A stretch of 64,000 nucleotides of DNA from contig NZ_QGGH01000015.1 in NCBI RefSeq assembly GCF_003148495.1, positions 1 through 64,000 on the forward strand, written 5' to 3'. Below the pieces are notes generated by a model, which saw only the letters and a program-made list of their open reading frames with translations, made no database searches and was not told where the DNA came from. Shown here piece after piece: positions 47,497-55,678 of this stretch. Both the position numbers and the translations under genes were made by a program. Positions within the stretch are counted from its first letter, which is position 1. Each line of letters opens with the position of its first letter. The stretch comes from Mesorhizobium loti (GTDB lineage: Bacteria > Pseudomonadota > Alphaproteobacteria > Rhizobiales > Rhizobiaceae).

Positions 47497-48600
47497 TTAG
47501 CTCGCAAGCTTGTCGTGGCTGTGCGGCGACAGCCGCCGGGTGAAAGCTTCCGTCAATGCCGGCAGGAAACGGATTGCATCGGTGACGACGCCGAGGTGGG
47601 CAAAGTCGAAGATCGGGGCGTTCGGGTCGGTGTTGATGGCTACGATCAAATCAGCCCCCTCCACGCCAACCCGATGCTGAATTGCGCCGGAAATCCCGGC
47701 CGCTATGTAGAGCTTTGGCCGGATGGTCTTGCCCGTTTGGCCAACCTGCCGATCGGCCGGCATCCAGCCCTTCTGGACCAGCGGGCGCGAACAGCCATAT
47801 TCGGCGCCGATTGCCCGCGCTAGATTCTTCACAAGCTGCAAATTCTCCGCTGAGCCCAGACCGAGGCCTCCGGCAACCACGATGTCGGCGTAGGCGAGAT
47901 TTGCCTTTGCCGATTGGCGATCGAGGTTGAAGCCAAGGACTTTGGTGATGATCTCTTCCTCGGTCATTGACAGCTTGTGCCGGATGACACGCCCGACCGG
48001 CTTATCCGTCCGCGGTGGCATGGCCATAACCCTCGGTCGTACGGTGGCCATCTGCGGCCGGTAGTTGAGCGTATAGATCGTGCATAGCAAGGAACCGCCG
48101 AAAGTCGGACGGGTCGCAGCGAGCGAACCGTCGACCACATCGAGTTCGGTACAGTCGGCAGTGAGCCCTGTCAGCAAGGTCGTCGCTACTGAGCCAGCGA
48201 GATCCCTTCCGAGCGTGGTGGCACCAAGAAGCAGGATCTCCGGTTTGTGGGTATTGACCAGATCCGTCATCGCCTTGGTGAAAGGCTCGTTGCGATAGTC
48301 GGCAAGCAACGGTGCCTCGACGAGATAGACAAGGTCGGCGCCGTAAGCAAAGGCCTCGGCAATGGCATGCTGCGTGGCCTCACCCGGCGGTCCGAGCACG
48401 ATCCCCGCAAGCTGGATGCCTAGCTTGTCGGCGAGCTTGCGGCCTTCGCCAAGCAGTTCGAAGGACACGGGATGGACCTCGCCGCGTTCCAGTTCGATGA
48501 AAACCCAGACGTGCCGATAGTCCCTAAAGTGCTCAGGCAATTCCCTCTTGATGCCGGCACGGCCGGCGGAAGGAGGGGCTTCGCGGTTCGCGTTCGACAT
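47497..48600 (-). CDS. fixB: Electron-transfer flavoprotein alpha subunit FixB
   Basis: A 367-residue ETF-alpha: VWVFIELERGEVHPVSFELLG, GATTLGRDLAGSVATTLLTGL and the FAD loop GQTGKTIRPKLYIAAGISGAIQH. FixAB carries the bifurcating flavin. GGAGAG lies before two tandem ATGs (48603, 48600); the frame itself opens at 48624 inside fixA. Confidence 0.97.
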   Translation of the reverse strand: MSNANREAPPSAGRAGIKRELPEHFRDYRHVWVFIELERGEVHPVSFELLGEGRKLADKLGIQLAGIVLGPPGEATQHAIAEAFAYGADLVYLVEAPLLADYRNEPFTKAMTDLVNTHKPEILLLGATTLGRDLAGSVATTLLTGLTADCTELDVVDGSLAATRPTFGGSLLCTIYTLNYRPQMATVRPRVMAMPPRTDKPVGRVIRHKLSMTEEEIITKVLGFNLDRQSAKANLAYADIVVAGGLGLGSAENLQLVKNLARAIGAEYGCSRPLVQKGWMPADRQVGQTGKTIRPKLYIAAGISGAIQHRVGVEGADLIVAINTDPNAPIFDFAHLGVVTDAIRFLPALTEAFTRRLSPHSHDKLAS

Positions 48601-48620
48601 CATCTCTCCTTGCCGTCCCG

Positions 48621-49472
48621 TCACTGGCCGCCGTCGAAGGCGAGTTCGTGTTCCAGCGCTGGCTGGCGGGTAAAGATTGCGGCGATCAGTTCGTCAGCGA
48701 GGTGGTGCTGCGTCTTGTCGGTCATGTCGATCTGCGTCGCCTTTTCCGCCCGCGTGGTTGGGGCGAAAACGCGCTTGACGACCGTCGGCGAGCCGCGCAG
48801 GCCGCATTTGTTGAGGTCGTCAATGCCAGCTTCGGCCGCGCTCCATTTCACGATCTGGCTGCGCGCGGCGCGCATGGCGTCGTCGAGCGAGCCCCTGCGG
48901 ATTTCGTTGGTGCCTTCCAGCATTGTGACGAGGCAAGGCAGTCTGCTTTTCAGCATCTGCGTACCGCCTTCCGAACGGCGCTTGACGGTGATCTCGCGCG
49001 CATCGACATCGATAGAGTCGATCTTCGCCACATAGGTGAACTGCAGGAGGCCGAGGCGCTTGGCGATGCCGGGCCCGACCTGGGCGGTATCGCCATCAAT
49101 CGTCTGCTTGCCGGCGAAGACGATGTCCGGCGCGCCGAAGGTCTCGCCAATTCTCACGATTGCCCGAGAAAGCGCGAAGGACGTCGCCAGCGTGTCGGAG
49201 CCGGCAAAACAGCGGTCGGTCAAGAGTACCGCGCGGTCGGCGCCATAGGTGAGCGCCTTGCGCAGCGCATCTTCTGCCATCGGCGGACCCATCGTAAGCA
49301 CGGTGACCTCGCCGCCATGGGCGTCGCGCAATCTCAGTGCCTCTTCGAGGGCGAACAGGTCGTAAGGGTTGATGATGGTCGGCACGCCCTGGCGCATGAT
49401 CGTGTTCGTCACCGGGTGGACACGTATCTGCGCGGAGTCCGGCACTTGCTTGATACAGATTACAATGTGCAT
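48621..49472 (-). CDS. fixA: Electron-transfer flavoprotein beta subunit FixA
   Basis: A 283-residue ETF-beta: MHIVICIKQVPDSAQIRVHP, PYDLFALEEALRLRD, VFAGKQTIDGDTAQVGPGIA. First gene of fixABCX. The ATG at 49472 gives the family start; the frame opens at 49499. A sigma-54 promoter lies 53-70 bases upstream. Confidence 0.97.
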   Translation of the reverse strand: MHIVICIKQVPDSAQIRVHPVTNTIMRQGVPTIINPYDLFALEEALRLRDAHGGEVTVLTMGPPMAEDALRKALTYGADRAVLLTDRCFAGSDTLATSFALSRAIVRIGETFGAPDIVFAGKQTIDGDTAQVGPGIAKRLGLLQFTYVAKIDSIDVDAREITVKRRSEGGTQMLKSRLPCLVTMLEGTNEIRRGSLDDAMRAARSQIVKWSAAEAGIDDLNKCGLRGSPTVVKRVFAPTTRAEKATQIDMTDKTQHHLADELIAAIFTRQPALEHELAFDGGQ

Positions 49473-49524
49473 TGCGTCTTTCTTGGCTCCAATCCGCAAG
49501 CGGCCCTGGCGTTCGTCTCCTTCG

Positions 49525-49542
49525 CAGCATCATTCGTGCCAA
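49525..49542 (-). promoter_or_regulatory. Sigma-54 promoter of fixABCX
   Basis: The minus strand reads TTGGCACGAATGATGCTG; GG and GC are ten bases apart. The -12 side is weaker (ATGC). A near-match to the NifA site, TGT-N10-ACC, lies at 49616-49631, 76 bases further upstream. Confidence 0.8.
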
Positions 49543-49655
49543 CCGTTTTGCGTTGCTCTGTTCCCTTTGACATGGGGTTGGTTTGTTCCGAAGGTGCCGT
49601 CGTGATGACCGGGTTTGTCGGCTTTTCGACCTTGTCGCGTCGCATTAGTGTCGCG

Positions 49656-50039
49656 TTATTCTGTCCCGAACCGCCTCAGGATCGACTCGAACGGTACAAA
49701 GGTGTGGTCCCGAGTGGCCGGTTTGTCGGGATCGTGCTCTTTGAGCACCTTGAAGACCCGGTGGGTGAGTGGCGAGGATGTCGCGAAATCCTCATAGGCG
49801 CGTTCCAACGTCGCACGCGCCCGCGCGGCGATCACCCCATCGGGAAGACCGGCGAAATCCTCTTCAGCGAGATATTGGCCCATGCGCTTCAGGATATGCA
49901 GCCGTGAGACATTGAGTACCTTCGGATCATAAGAGATGCCAAGGACTGCGAAGAACTCCTCCGCAGCCGACAGTCTCTTCAGCCGGGCGAGGATGTCGGT
50001 GACATCGATGGCACGGCTTTCAGCGAAACAACTGCGCAT
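49656..50039 (-). CDS. nifW: Nitrogenase-stabilizing protein NifW
   Basis: A 127-residue NifW: LKRLSAAEEFFAVLGISYDP, NVSRLHILKRMGQYL, and a C-terminal TFVPFESILRRF. It helps protect or assemble the MoFe protein. The ATG at 50039 follows AGGAGA. It overlaps the end of nifS by 20 bases and is cotranscribed. Confidence 0.94.
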   Translation of the reverse strand: MRSCFAESRAIDVTDILARLKRLSAAEEFFAVLGISYDPKVLNVSRLHILKRMGQYLAEEDFAGLPDGVIAARARATLERAYEDFATSSPLTHRVFKVLKEHDPDKPATRDHTFVPFESILRRFGTE

Positions 50040-51276
50040 TGCATTCTCCTGGGCCGGAAACGGTGGTCGGGTTTGGGTCGTCGCCCAGGCCTGGAGCTGA
50101 TTGAAGTCCTCTCGCCTGGCTGGCAGATGGGGAAAGCTCACGCAGCTTCTTAACGATCCCGGGCATGACCTCGAGCACCCGGTCGACGTCCTCCTCGCCG
50201 TTGTTGCGCGAAAAGGAGAAACGGATTGCGCCGTGTGCCGCGCTATTGGGGATATTCATCGCCACCAAGACGTGGCTCGGCTCCAGCGAGCCGCAGGCGC
50301 AAGCAGAGCCGGAGGAGCAGGCGATGCCCTCGCGATTAAGGAAATGCAGTATGGCCTCACCTTCGATATCTCCAAAGGCGATGTTTGCGGTGTTCGGCAA
50401 CCGCGCTGGTAAAGCGCCGACCACGAAGGCGTCTGGGATGCTTTGGAGAAGTTCCTTCTCCAGGCGGTCGCGCAACGCCTTGACCCGTGTGTTCGCGTCG
50501 TCCATGAATTTCAAGGCAAGATCGGCGGCCAAGCCGAGACCGACGATGCCTGGCGTATTCTCCGTGCCGGCGCGGCGGTTGCCCTCCTGGCCTCCCCCCT
50601 TGATCAGCGGACAGAAGCGCACGCCGCGCTTTACGTAAAGTGCGCCGACCCCTTTAGGCCCGTGTAATTTGTGACCGGAGAGAGACAGCATATCGATTGC
50701 CGTCGATTTCAAGTCGATCGCAAGCTTGCCGACCGCTTGCACCGCGTCGGAATGGAAAAGGGCGCCGACTTCCTTGGCCAACTCAGCAAGCTCGGCCACC
50801 GGGAAGATCGTTCCGGTCTCGTTGTTCGCCGACATGATCGAGACGATCGCCACGCGCGGGGTGAGGGCGGCCTTATAGGTGTCGAGGTCGAGCCGGCCGT
50901 GGCGATCCACCGGGATCCTATGCACCTTGATGCCGCGCGTCTTCTCAAGGTGGGCGCAAAGCGTCAGCACGGCCGAATGCTCGACTGCGGAAGTCACGAT
51001 CTCTGTGCGCTCAGGCATCACCTCGAGCGCCGAAAGGATCGCGGCGTTGTCGCCTTCCGTCCCGCCCGAGGTGAAGGTGATCTCGTCGTCGAACTCCGCT
51101 CCGATCAGCGTTTGCACCTGCAGGCGCGTCTTTCTCACCGCCGCCCGGGCGGAAGCGCCAAAATCGTGGCTCGACGAAGGGTTGCCGAATTGGTCGGTAA
51201 AAAACGGCAGCATTGCTTGAACGACTTCAGGATCGACCCGTGTCGTTGCGTTGTTGTCCAGATAAACAGGTCTCAT
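50020..51276 (-). CDS. nifS: Cysteine desulfurase NifS
   Basis: A 418-residue PLP enzyme: VYLDNNATTRVDPEVVQAM, the PLP lysine in SLSGHKLHGPKGVG, and the active cysteine in ACSSGSACACGS. It supplies sulfur for nitrogenase Fe-S clusters. The ATG at 51276 follows AAGGAT; the frame opens at 51306. The C-terminal tail of ~30 residues overlaps nifW. A sigma-54 promoter lies 265-280 bases upstream. Confidence 0.96.
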   Translation of the reverse strand: MRPVYLDNNATTRVDPEVVQAMLPFFTDQFGNPSSSHDFGASARAAVRKTRLQVQTLIGAEFDDEITFTSGGTEGDNAAILSALEVMPERTEIVTSAVEHSAVLTLCAHLEKTRGIKVHRIPVDRHGRLDLDTYKAALTPRVAIVSIMSANNETGTIFPVAELAELAKEVGALFHSDAVQAVGKLAIDLKSTAIDMLSLSGHKLHGPKGVGALYVKRGVRFCPLIKGGGQEGNRRAGTENTPGIVGLGLAADLALKFMDDANTRVKALRDRLEKELLQSIPDAFVVGALPARLPNTANIAFGDIEGEAILHFLNREGIACSSGSACACGSLEPSHVLVAMNIPNSAAHGAIRFSFSRNNGEEDVDRVLEVMPGIVKKLRELSPSASQARGLQSAPGLGDDPNPTTVSGPGECNAQLFR

Positions 51277-51540
51277 GGATGTGATCCTTCTCCTGAGCGC
51301 AATCACGCAAGGCGCACGCCCGGTCTGTCATGATGATGATGATGGTTAGCCGAAGGAGTTGCCGCGGCCACATTCGGCCTGCGCGCTTCTTGGCGCCGGC
51401 GCGGCAACTCGCCTCGACCTTGGTGCGCCAGCGTTGCGCCGGCTCGGCCCCCGGCAAGCGCGGTCTTTAGGCCAGGGCGTTTTCGGTGCGCTGGATCATG
51501 GACTGTCTCTCCTTCAGGCCGGACGCGTTCGTGAACAGCT

Positions 51541-51558
51541 ACGCATGGACCGTGCCAA
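51541..51558 (-). promoter_or_regulatory. Sigma-54 promoter of nifS
   Basis: The minus strand reads TTTGGCACGGTCCATGCGT: TGGCAC, five bases, ATGC, with GG and GC ten bases apart. The leader to nifS is long (about 255 bases). A near NifA site (CGT-N10-ACA) is at 51604-51619; the exact site at 51743 is shared with the exporter promoter. Confidence 0.72.
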
Positions 51559-51742
51559 AGAAGGGAATCATTTCAAAACAACATGATGGCTCTAACACTG
51601 CTCCGTCGCATTTCCGACACCGGCGGGAATTGTTCAACGCGGAACGCCGTTGAATCGGGCGTAGATTCCGCTTCGCGTGAGGAGCAATCCTGTCGGGCCG
51701 TTCGCCAAGGATGCCCGCGCGACCGATGCGTCCTGTCGGGTT

Positions 51743-51758
51743 TGTCGAGTGCGCGACA
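51743..51758. promoter_or_regulatory. NifA upstream activating sequence between nifS and the exporter
   Basis: TGT-CGAGTGCGCG-ACA, an exact TGT-N10-ACA. It is 92 bases before the plus-strand sigma-54 promoter and about 190 bases before the nifS one, so it may serve both directions. Confidence 0.88.
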
Positions 51759-51846
51759 CGGCACTGTTACGCCCCCGTTGCCCTGCTGAGATCTCGTTTG
51801 TCATTGTAGAATATGCAGAAAATTCTTCTGAGCTTCTTTCTGAGCC

Positions 51847-51866
51847 TTTGGCGCGGCTTTTGCGGT
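51847..51866 (+). promoter_or_regulatory. Sigma-54 promoter of the ABC exporter gene
   Basis: TTTGGCGCGGCTTTTGCGG: GG and GC are ten bases apart and the -12 side is TTGC. It is about 90 bases before the start of the exporter gene. Confidence 0.85.
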
Positions 51867-51954
51867 TCTCTCCTCGTAGGGCAGCGCGTGGCCGCGGCCG
51901 ATATTCATCTCGCGGGTGACATCGCGATCGATGGAACGAAGGAAAGAAAGCAAC

Positions 51955-53889
51955 ATGTCAGGTCCAGATCAGCCACCCGCATTCCGTGCGATGTTTTCGT
52001 CCTCACGCAGACCTTCCATTTCGGGTTTCTTGAGACCGAGCGGCCTGCTGCGCTCGTACAAAGCCACGCGGCGTTTTCCCGTCGATCTACGCGGCGCCGC
52101 CTTTCGCGACGTTTTCGCCTTCACCATGCGCCACTGGAGCAGGCAACCGGTCCGGCTCCCGATCATCATGCTCGCGGTGCTTGTCGCAACGCTCCTTGAC
52201 GTTCTGACGCCGCTCTATTCCGGACGGCTCGTAAACGCGGTCGCCCAAGGAGCGGCAGCCGACGCCGTCGTGTGGGATGCGGCTCTTGCGGCCTTTTCAA
52301 TGTTGATTGCGCTCGCACTGGGCGCCGTCGTCATGCGCAACATCGCCTTCATTGCCGTCAATGACTTCATTCTAAAGATGATGTCGGACATCGCCAGCGA
52401 CGCGTTCCATCGCGTCCAGCGCTTTTCGACCGATTGGCATGCGAAAACCTTCGCCGGCTCTACGGTGCGCAAGATCACGCGCGGCATGTGGGCGTTCTGC
52501 CTCCTTAACGACACGATCCTTCTTGCCTTGTTCCCGTCGCTCATCATGCTCGTGGGGTCGAGCGTTCTGCTCGGCTGGTATTGGCCGATGATGGGGCTGA
52601 TCATCGCTTGCGGCTCGGTTGGCTATGTGGCGCTGATCATTGTCCTGTCGCTCGGCTATGTGGCGCCAGCCGCAAACCTCGCCAACAACTGGGATACGAG
52701 GCTTGGCGGCTCGCTTGCGGACGCGATCAGCTGTAACGCTGTGGTCAAAGGCTTCGGCGCCGAGGTGCGGGAAGATCATCGCCTGGCGAAAGTTATCTCC
52801 AAGTGGCGGCACCGGACCCTCCGGACCTGGGTGCGCGGGACGGTCAGTGCTGCATTCCAGGGGATCATGCTTCTTGCGCTGAGAGCGGCTTTGATCGGCT
52901 ATGCCTTATTTTTGTGGTCGCGCGGCCAGACTACCCCAGGTGACATCGCCTTGGTGCTCGGGTCTTTCACCGTCCTGTATGGCTACTTGCGTGATGTTTC
53001 CATACACGTGCGCAACATCCAGCGCTCTGTAAATGAGATGGAGGAACTGGTCCAAACCTACAGCCAGCCGCCCGACGTGGCCGATGTTCCGGGCGCCAAG
53101 CCGATCCGGATCACGAAGGGTCACATCGATTTTGAGAGCGTCCATTTCCACTACGGCAATCATTGGTCGCCCTTCTACAGCGACTTGTCGATTTCGATTG
53201 AGGCCGGCGCACGGGTCGGTCTGGTCGGCCCCTCTGGCTCCGGCAAGACCACCTTCGTCAAGCTCATCCAGCGGCTTTACGACCTGGATGCTGGACGAAT
53301 CTTGATCGATGGGCAGGACATCTCGCGGGTGACGCAGGCCTCGCTGCGCTCCCAGATCGCGATCGTACAGCAGGAACCCCTCCTGTTCCACCGCTCGCTG
53401 GCCGAGAACATAGCCTATGGGCGGCCGGGTGCTTCTCGGTCCGACGTCGAGCAGGCGGCGCGGCTCGCCAGCGCGCATGACTTTATTGCGCGCCTGCCGA
53501 ACGGCTACGGTACGCTGGTCGGCGAGCGCGGCGTGAAGCTTTCAGGCGGCGAGCGCCAGCGTGTGGCGATAGCGCGCGCCTTCCTCGCCGATGCCCCGAT
53601 CCTGATTCTGGACGAGGCGACATCAAGCCTCGACTCGGAATCGGAGGTGCTGATCCAGAAGGCGATGGAGCGGCTCATGGTCGGGCGCACCACGCTCGTC
53701 ATTGCGCACCGGCTCTCGACGGTGCGGGCACTCGACCGGCTGCTTGTCTTCGACCGTGGTTGCATCACCGAGCAGGGCGACCATGCCGCGCTGATCCGTC
53801 GCGACGGCATCTACCGCCGCCTGTTCGAGCGGCAGGCCTTGGAACTGACAAAGGGGGGGTGGGATGAGACCAATGTGCAACGCGGTTGA
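51955..53889 (+). CDS. ABC exporter, fused membrane and ATPase domains, NifA/sigma-54 controlled
   Basis: A 644-residue half-transporter. The type-I exporter membrane domain has six likely helices (residues ~70-330, starting LPIIMLAVLVATLLDVLTPLY). The ATPase domain has Walker A GPSGSGKTT, signature LSGGERQRVAIARAF and Walker B ILILDEATSSLDSE, followed by IAHRLSTVRALDRL. It should work as a dimer exporting a lipid, peptide or small molecule; the substrate is unknown. The ATG at 51955 (MSGPDQPPA) follows AAGGAAAG. The upstream region is a NifA/sigma-54 module, and nifS is divergent, so it is expected to be expressed with nitrogenase in bacteroids. Confidence 0.9.
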   Translation: MSGPDQPPAFRAMFSSSRRPSISGFLRPSGLLRSYKATRRFPVDLRGAAFRDVFAFTMRHWSRQPVRLPIIMLAVLVATLLDVLTPLYSGRLVNAVAQGAAADAVVWDAALAAFSMLIALALGAVVMRNIAFIAVNDFILKMMSDIASDAFHRVQRFSTDWHAKTFAGSTVRKITRGMWAFCLLNDTILLALFPSLIMLVGSSVLLGWYWPMMGLIIACGSVGYVALIIVLSLGYVAPAANLANNWDTRLGGSLADAISCNAVVKGFGAEVREDHRLAKVISKWRHRTLRTWVRGTVSAAFQGIMLLALRAALIGYALFLWSRGQTTPGDIALVLGSFTVLYGYLRDVSIHVRNIQRSVNEMEELVQTYSQPPDVADVPGAKPIRITKGHIDFESVHFHYGNHWSPFYSDLSISIEAGARVGLVGPSGSGKTTFVKLIQRLYDLDAGRILIDGQDISRVTQASLRSQIAIVQQEPLLFHRSLAENIAYGRPGASRSDVEQAARLASAHDFIARLPNGYGTLVGERGVKLSGGERQRVAIARAFLADAPILILDEATSSLDSESEVLIQKAMERLMVGRTTLVIAHRLSTVRALDRLLVFDRGCITEQGDHAALIRRDGIYRRLFERQALELTKGGWDETNVQRG

Positions 53890-53970
53890 ACGCGGCGTGA
53901 ATTCAGCTTGCCTCCCCAGCAATCCTGTCGGGCCGTTCCTGAAAAGGCGGCCGCAACCTGTCGTCGGGCT

Positions 53971-54093
53971 TGTCCAATCCACGACACGCCTGGTGCCGGC
54001 CTGTCTTCCTGCCGCGCTCTTGAGCAAACCCATCAATGCGATGAAGACAATTTTTTATGAGCTGCGTCCTGCGTTCCCGGCACGGCGCTTGAG
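53971..54093 (+). promoter_or_regulatory. Second copy of the NifA/sigma-54 module (weak -12)
   Basis: TGT-CCAATCCACG-ACA at 53971-53986 is an exact NifA site. A -24-like GGCACGGCGCTTGAGG follows with GG at 54079-54080, 93 bases on; the -12 position reads GA rather than GC. The upstream bases (GCAATCCTGTCGGGCCGTTC) are shared with the module at 51.7 kb. It precedes the NifX-associated remnant, the small nif protein, fdxB and nifQ, and may drive them. Confidence 0.65.
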
Positions 54094-54369
54094 GCTTCCT
54101 CCTGAGGCGGCAGCCGCCGCGCGATCATTTAGATCCTGGTTGATGCGATCAATGGAGCCAAGGAAAGCAACGCGCCGGATCGACGCGAGATCCGCATTCT
54201 CTGGCATAGGGGCGTCGCCAAAATCGACACCCTCACAATATGCGCTCACCGCCCGCGTCGACGTCGGGAACAAGATCCTGATTGTCGTCTGCGCTCAACC
54301 GCTCTTATGCCGAGCTCGAAGGATACGGACCTGCGTCTCGCCGCGCGGGATTGCATAAGCTGGCCGCAG

Positions 54370-54491
54370 CGTCTCGCCTACCATCGGCATGACCGGTTCG
54401 GCTTCGAGACGTTCCGGAAACCCGCCGAGGCCGGCACGCCGGCGATGCGGTCGTGGCCATCGAAGCGCGTCCCGACATGGCGCGGGCGTAA
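54370..54491 (+). pseudogene. NifX-associated (DUF269) protein, C-terminal remnant
   Basis: One frame reads YHRHDRFGFETFRKPAEAGT and the next continues AGDAVVAIEARPDMARA before a TAA at 54489-54491. This matches the end of the NifX-associated DUF269 family (DVHRFGFE... EAG... IE-x-FPDVARA), which normally precedes the next gene. A frameshift separates the parts and the N-terminal bulk is missing. Confidence 0.65.
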
Positions 54492-54516
54492 CGACCGGCT
54501 TGCGAGGAAGGGGATC

Positions 54517-54720
54517 ATGTCAGACCTTGCGCTATTGCAGAAGAAGGTCCGCAAGCTGCAGTCGCGCGCGGGAGCCGCCAAGATGGAATTGCACGACCTT
54601 GCCGAGGACCTTCCGGTCAACTGGACCGAGATCAAGGCGGTCGCCTGGAAAGCCTTCGAGGTTTTTTCCGAGTTGGATGCGGCAAAGCAAGAACTCGCAG
54701 CGTTGGAGAATTCACAATGA
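54517..54720 (+). CDS. Small nif-associated protein (CCE_0567 / DUF683 type)
   Basis: A 67-residue helical protein, MSDLALLQKKVRKLQSRAGA onwards, with LHDLAEDLPVNWTEI and a coiled C-terminus. This family sits between nifX-associated genes and fdxB in many diazotrophs; its role is unclear. The ATG at 54517 has GAGGAAGGGG upstream. The start of fdxB overlaps its stop by 4 bases. Confidence 0.88.
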   Translation: MSDLALLQKKVRKLQSRAGAAKMELHDLAEDLPVNWTEIKAVAWKAFEVFSELDAAKQELAALENSQ

Positions 54721-55034
54721 CGGGCGCTTTCGTCACCCGCGACGGCGCTCCCTGGACGCCGCACTATCTGACGGCGATCGATGGCGCGACCTGCATCGGC
54801 TGCGGCCGCTGCTTCAAGGTCTGCTCGCGCGAGGTCATGCACCTTCATGGCGTCGATGACGCAGGCGAAATCCTCGGCATCTGCGCGGGCGAGGACGACG
54901 ACTTCGACGGCGAGCTCAACCGCATGGTCATGATCGTCGACCATGCCGGCCGCTGCATCGGCTGCGGCGCCTGCGGCCGCGTCTGCCCGAAGAACTGCCA
55001 GACCCACCTTGCGGCCGACAAGCTTGCTGCATGA
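54717..55034 (+). CDS. fdxB: Nif-specific ferredoxin III FdxB
   Basis: A 105-residue 2[4Fe-4S] ferredoxin with CIGCGRCFKVCSREVM and, after an insert, CIGCGACGRVCPKNCQ. It is an electron carrier of the nif system. Overlaps with the genes on both sides show coupled translation with nifQ. Confidence 0.94.
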   Translation: MTGAFVTRDGAPWTPHYLTAIDGATCIGCGRCFKVCSREVMHLHGVDDAGEILGICAGEDDDFDGELNRMVMIVDHAGRCIGCGACGRVCPKNCQTHLAADKLAA

Positions 55035-55678
55035 GCTGGGGACAAGACCAGCAGAACGGCGCCACATTCGCCCATCACCGTGGCTGTTTTCTCACCAGCC
55101 AATGGCCGCCGACAGACCAGGCGGCGGCGTTCGACCGGCATGTGCTTGCCTGTGTTTTCTACCTCGCGTTCGAGGAGGTCGAGGCCGGCAAGGCGACCGC
55201 GACCGAAGCAACCGGCCTTTCGCGTGCCGACCTGCGAGGTGTCATGACACGCTATTTCCCGGCTGTTCCCGTCAACGCCTTCGCGCTGGAAAAACTGACC
55301 GATCCCGAGCCGGATATGGAGGAAGGGCTTCTGCGCGGCTTGCTTATTGGGCATGCCAGGCCAGGCGATCCGGCGAGCACCCTCTTCGCCAAGATCATCG
55401 CCAGGCGCAGTTTGCGCAATGACCATCTGTGGCAGGACCTTGGCCTTTTCAATCGGGCCGAACTCAGCCGCTTGATGGCCAGGCATTTCCCGGCGCTGGC
55501 GGCCGGCAACACCAAAAACATGAAATGGAAGAAGTATTTCTATCGTAAGCTCTGCGAGGCTGAAGGCTTTTCGCTATGCACCGCGCCCAGTTGTCAGGAA
55601 TGCGGCGATTTCGAAAGCTGTTTTGGCCCGGAGGAAGGCGAAAGCCACTTGGCACGGATCAAGAACGGGCTCGCTTAA
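55031..55678 (+). CDS. nifQ: Molybdenum-handling protein NifQ
   Basis: A 215-residue NifQ: QWPPTDQAAAFDRHVLACVF, NTKNMKWKKYFYRKLCEAEGF and the cysteine motif CTAPSCQECGDFESC (C-x4-C-x2-C-x5-C). It delivers molybdenum for FeMo-co synthesis. It ends 4 bases inside the convergent rpoN. A decayed second copy lies at 58.9 kb. Confidence 0.95.
   Translation: MSWGQDQQNGATFAHHRGCFLTSQWPPTDQAAAFDRHVLACVFYLAFEEVEAGKATATEATGLSRADLRGVMTRYFPAVPVNAFALEKLTDPEPDMEEGLLRGLLIGHARPGDPASTLFAKIIARRSLRNDHLWQDLGLFNRAELSRLMARHFPALAAGNTKNMKWKKYFYRKLCEAEGFSLCTAPSCQECGDFESCFGPEEGESHLARIKNGLA

Noticed and set aside
49559..49572. TGT...ACA pair near fixA as a NifA site
   Set aside because: The spacing is 8 bases rather than 10, and it lies too close to the -24 element.
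48648..49907. 419-codon open frame antisense to fixA
   Set aside because: It lies opposite a full-length FixA and contains no recognisable domain.
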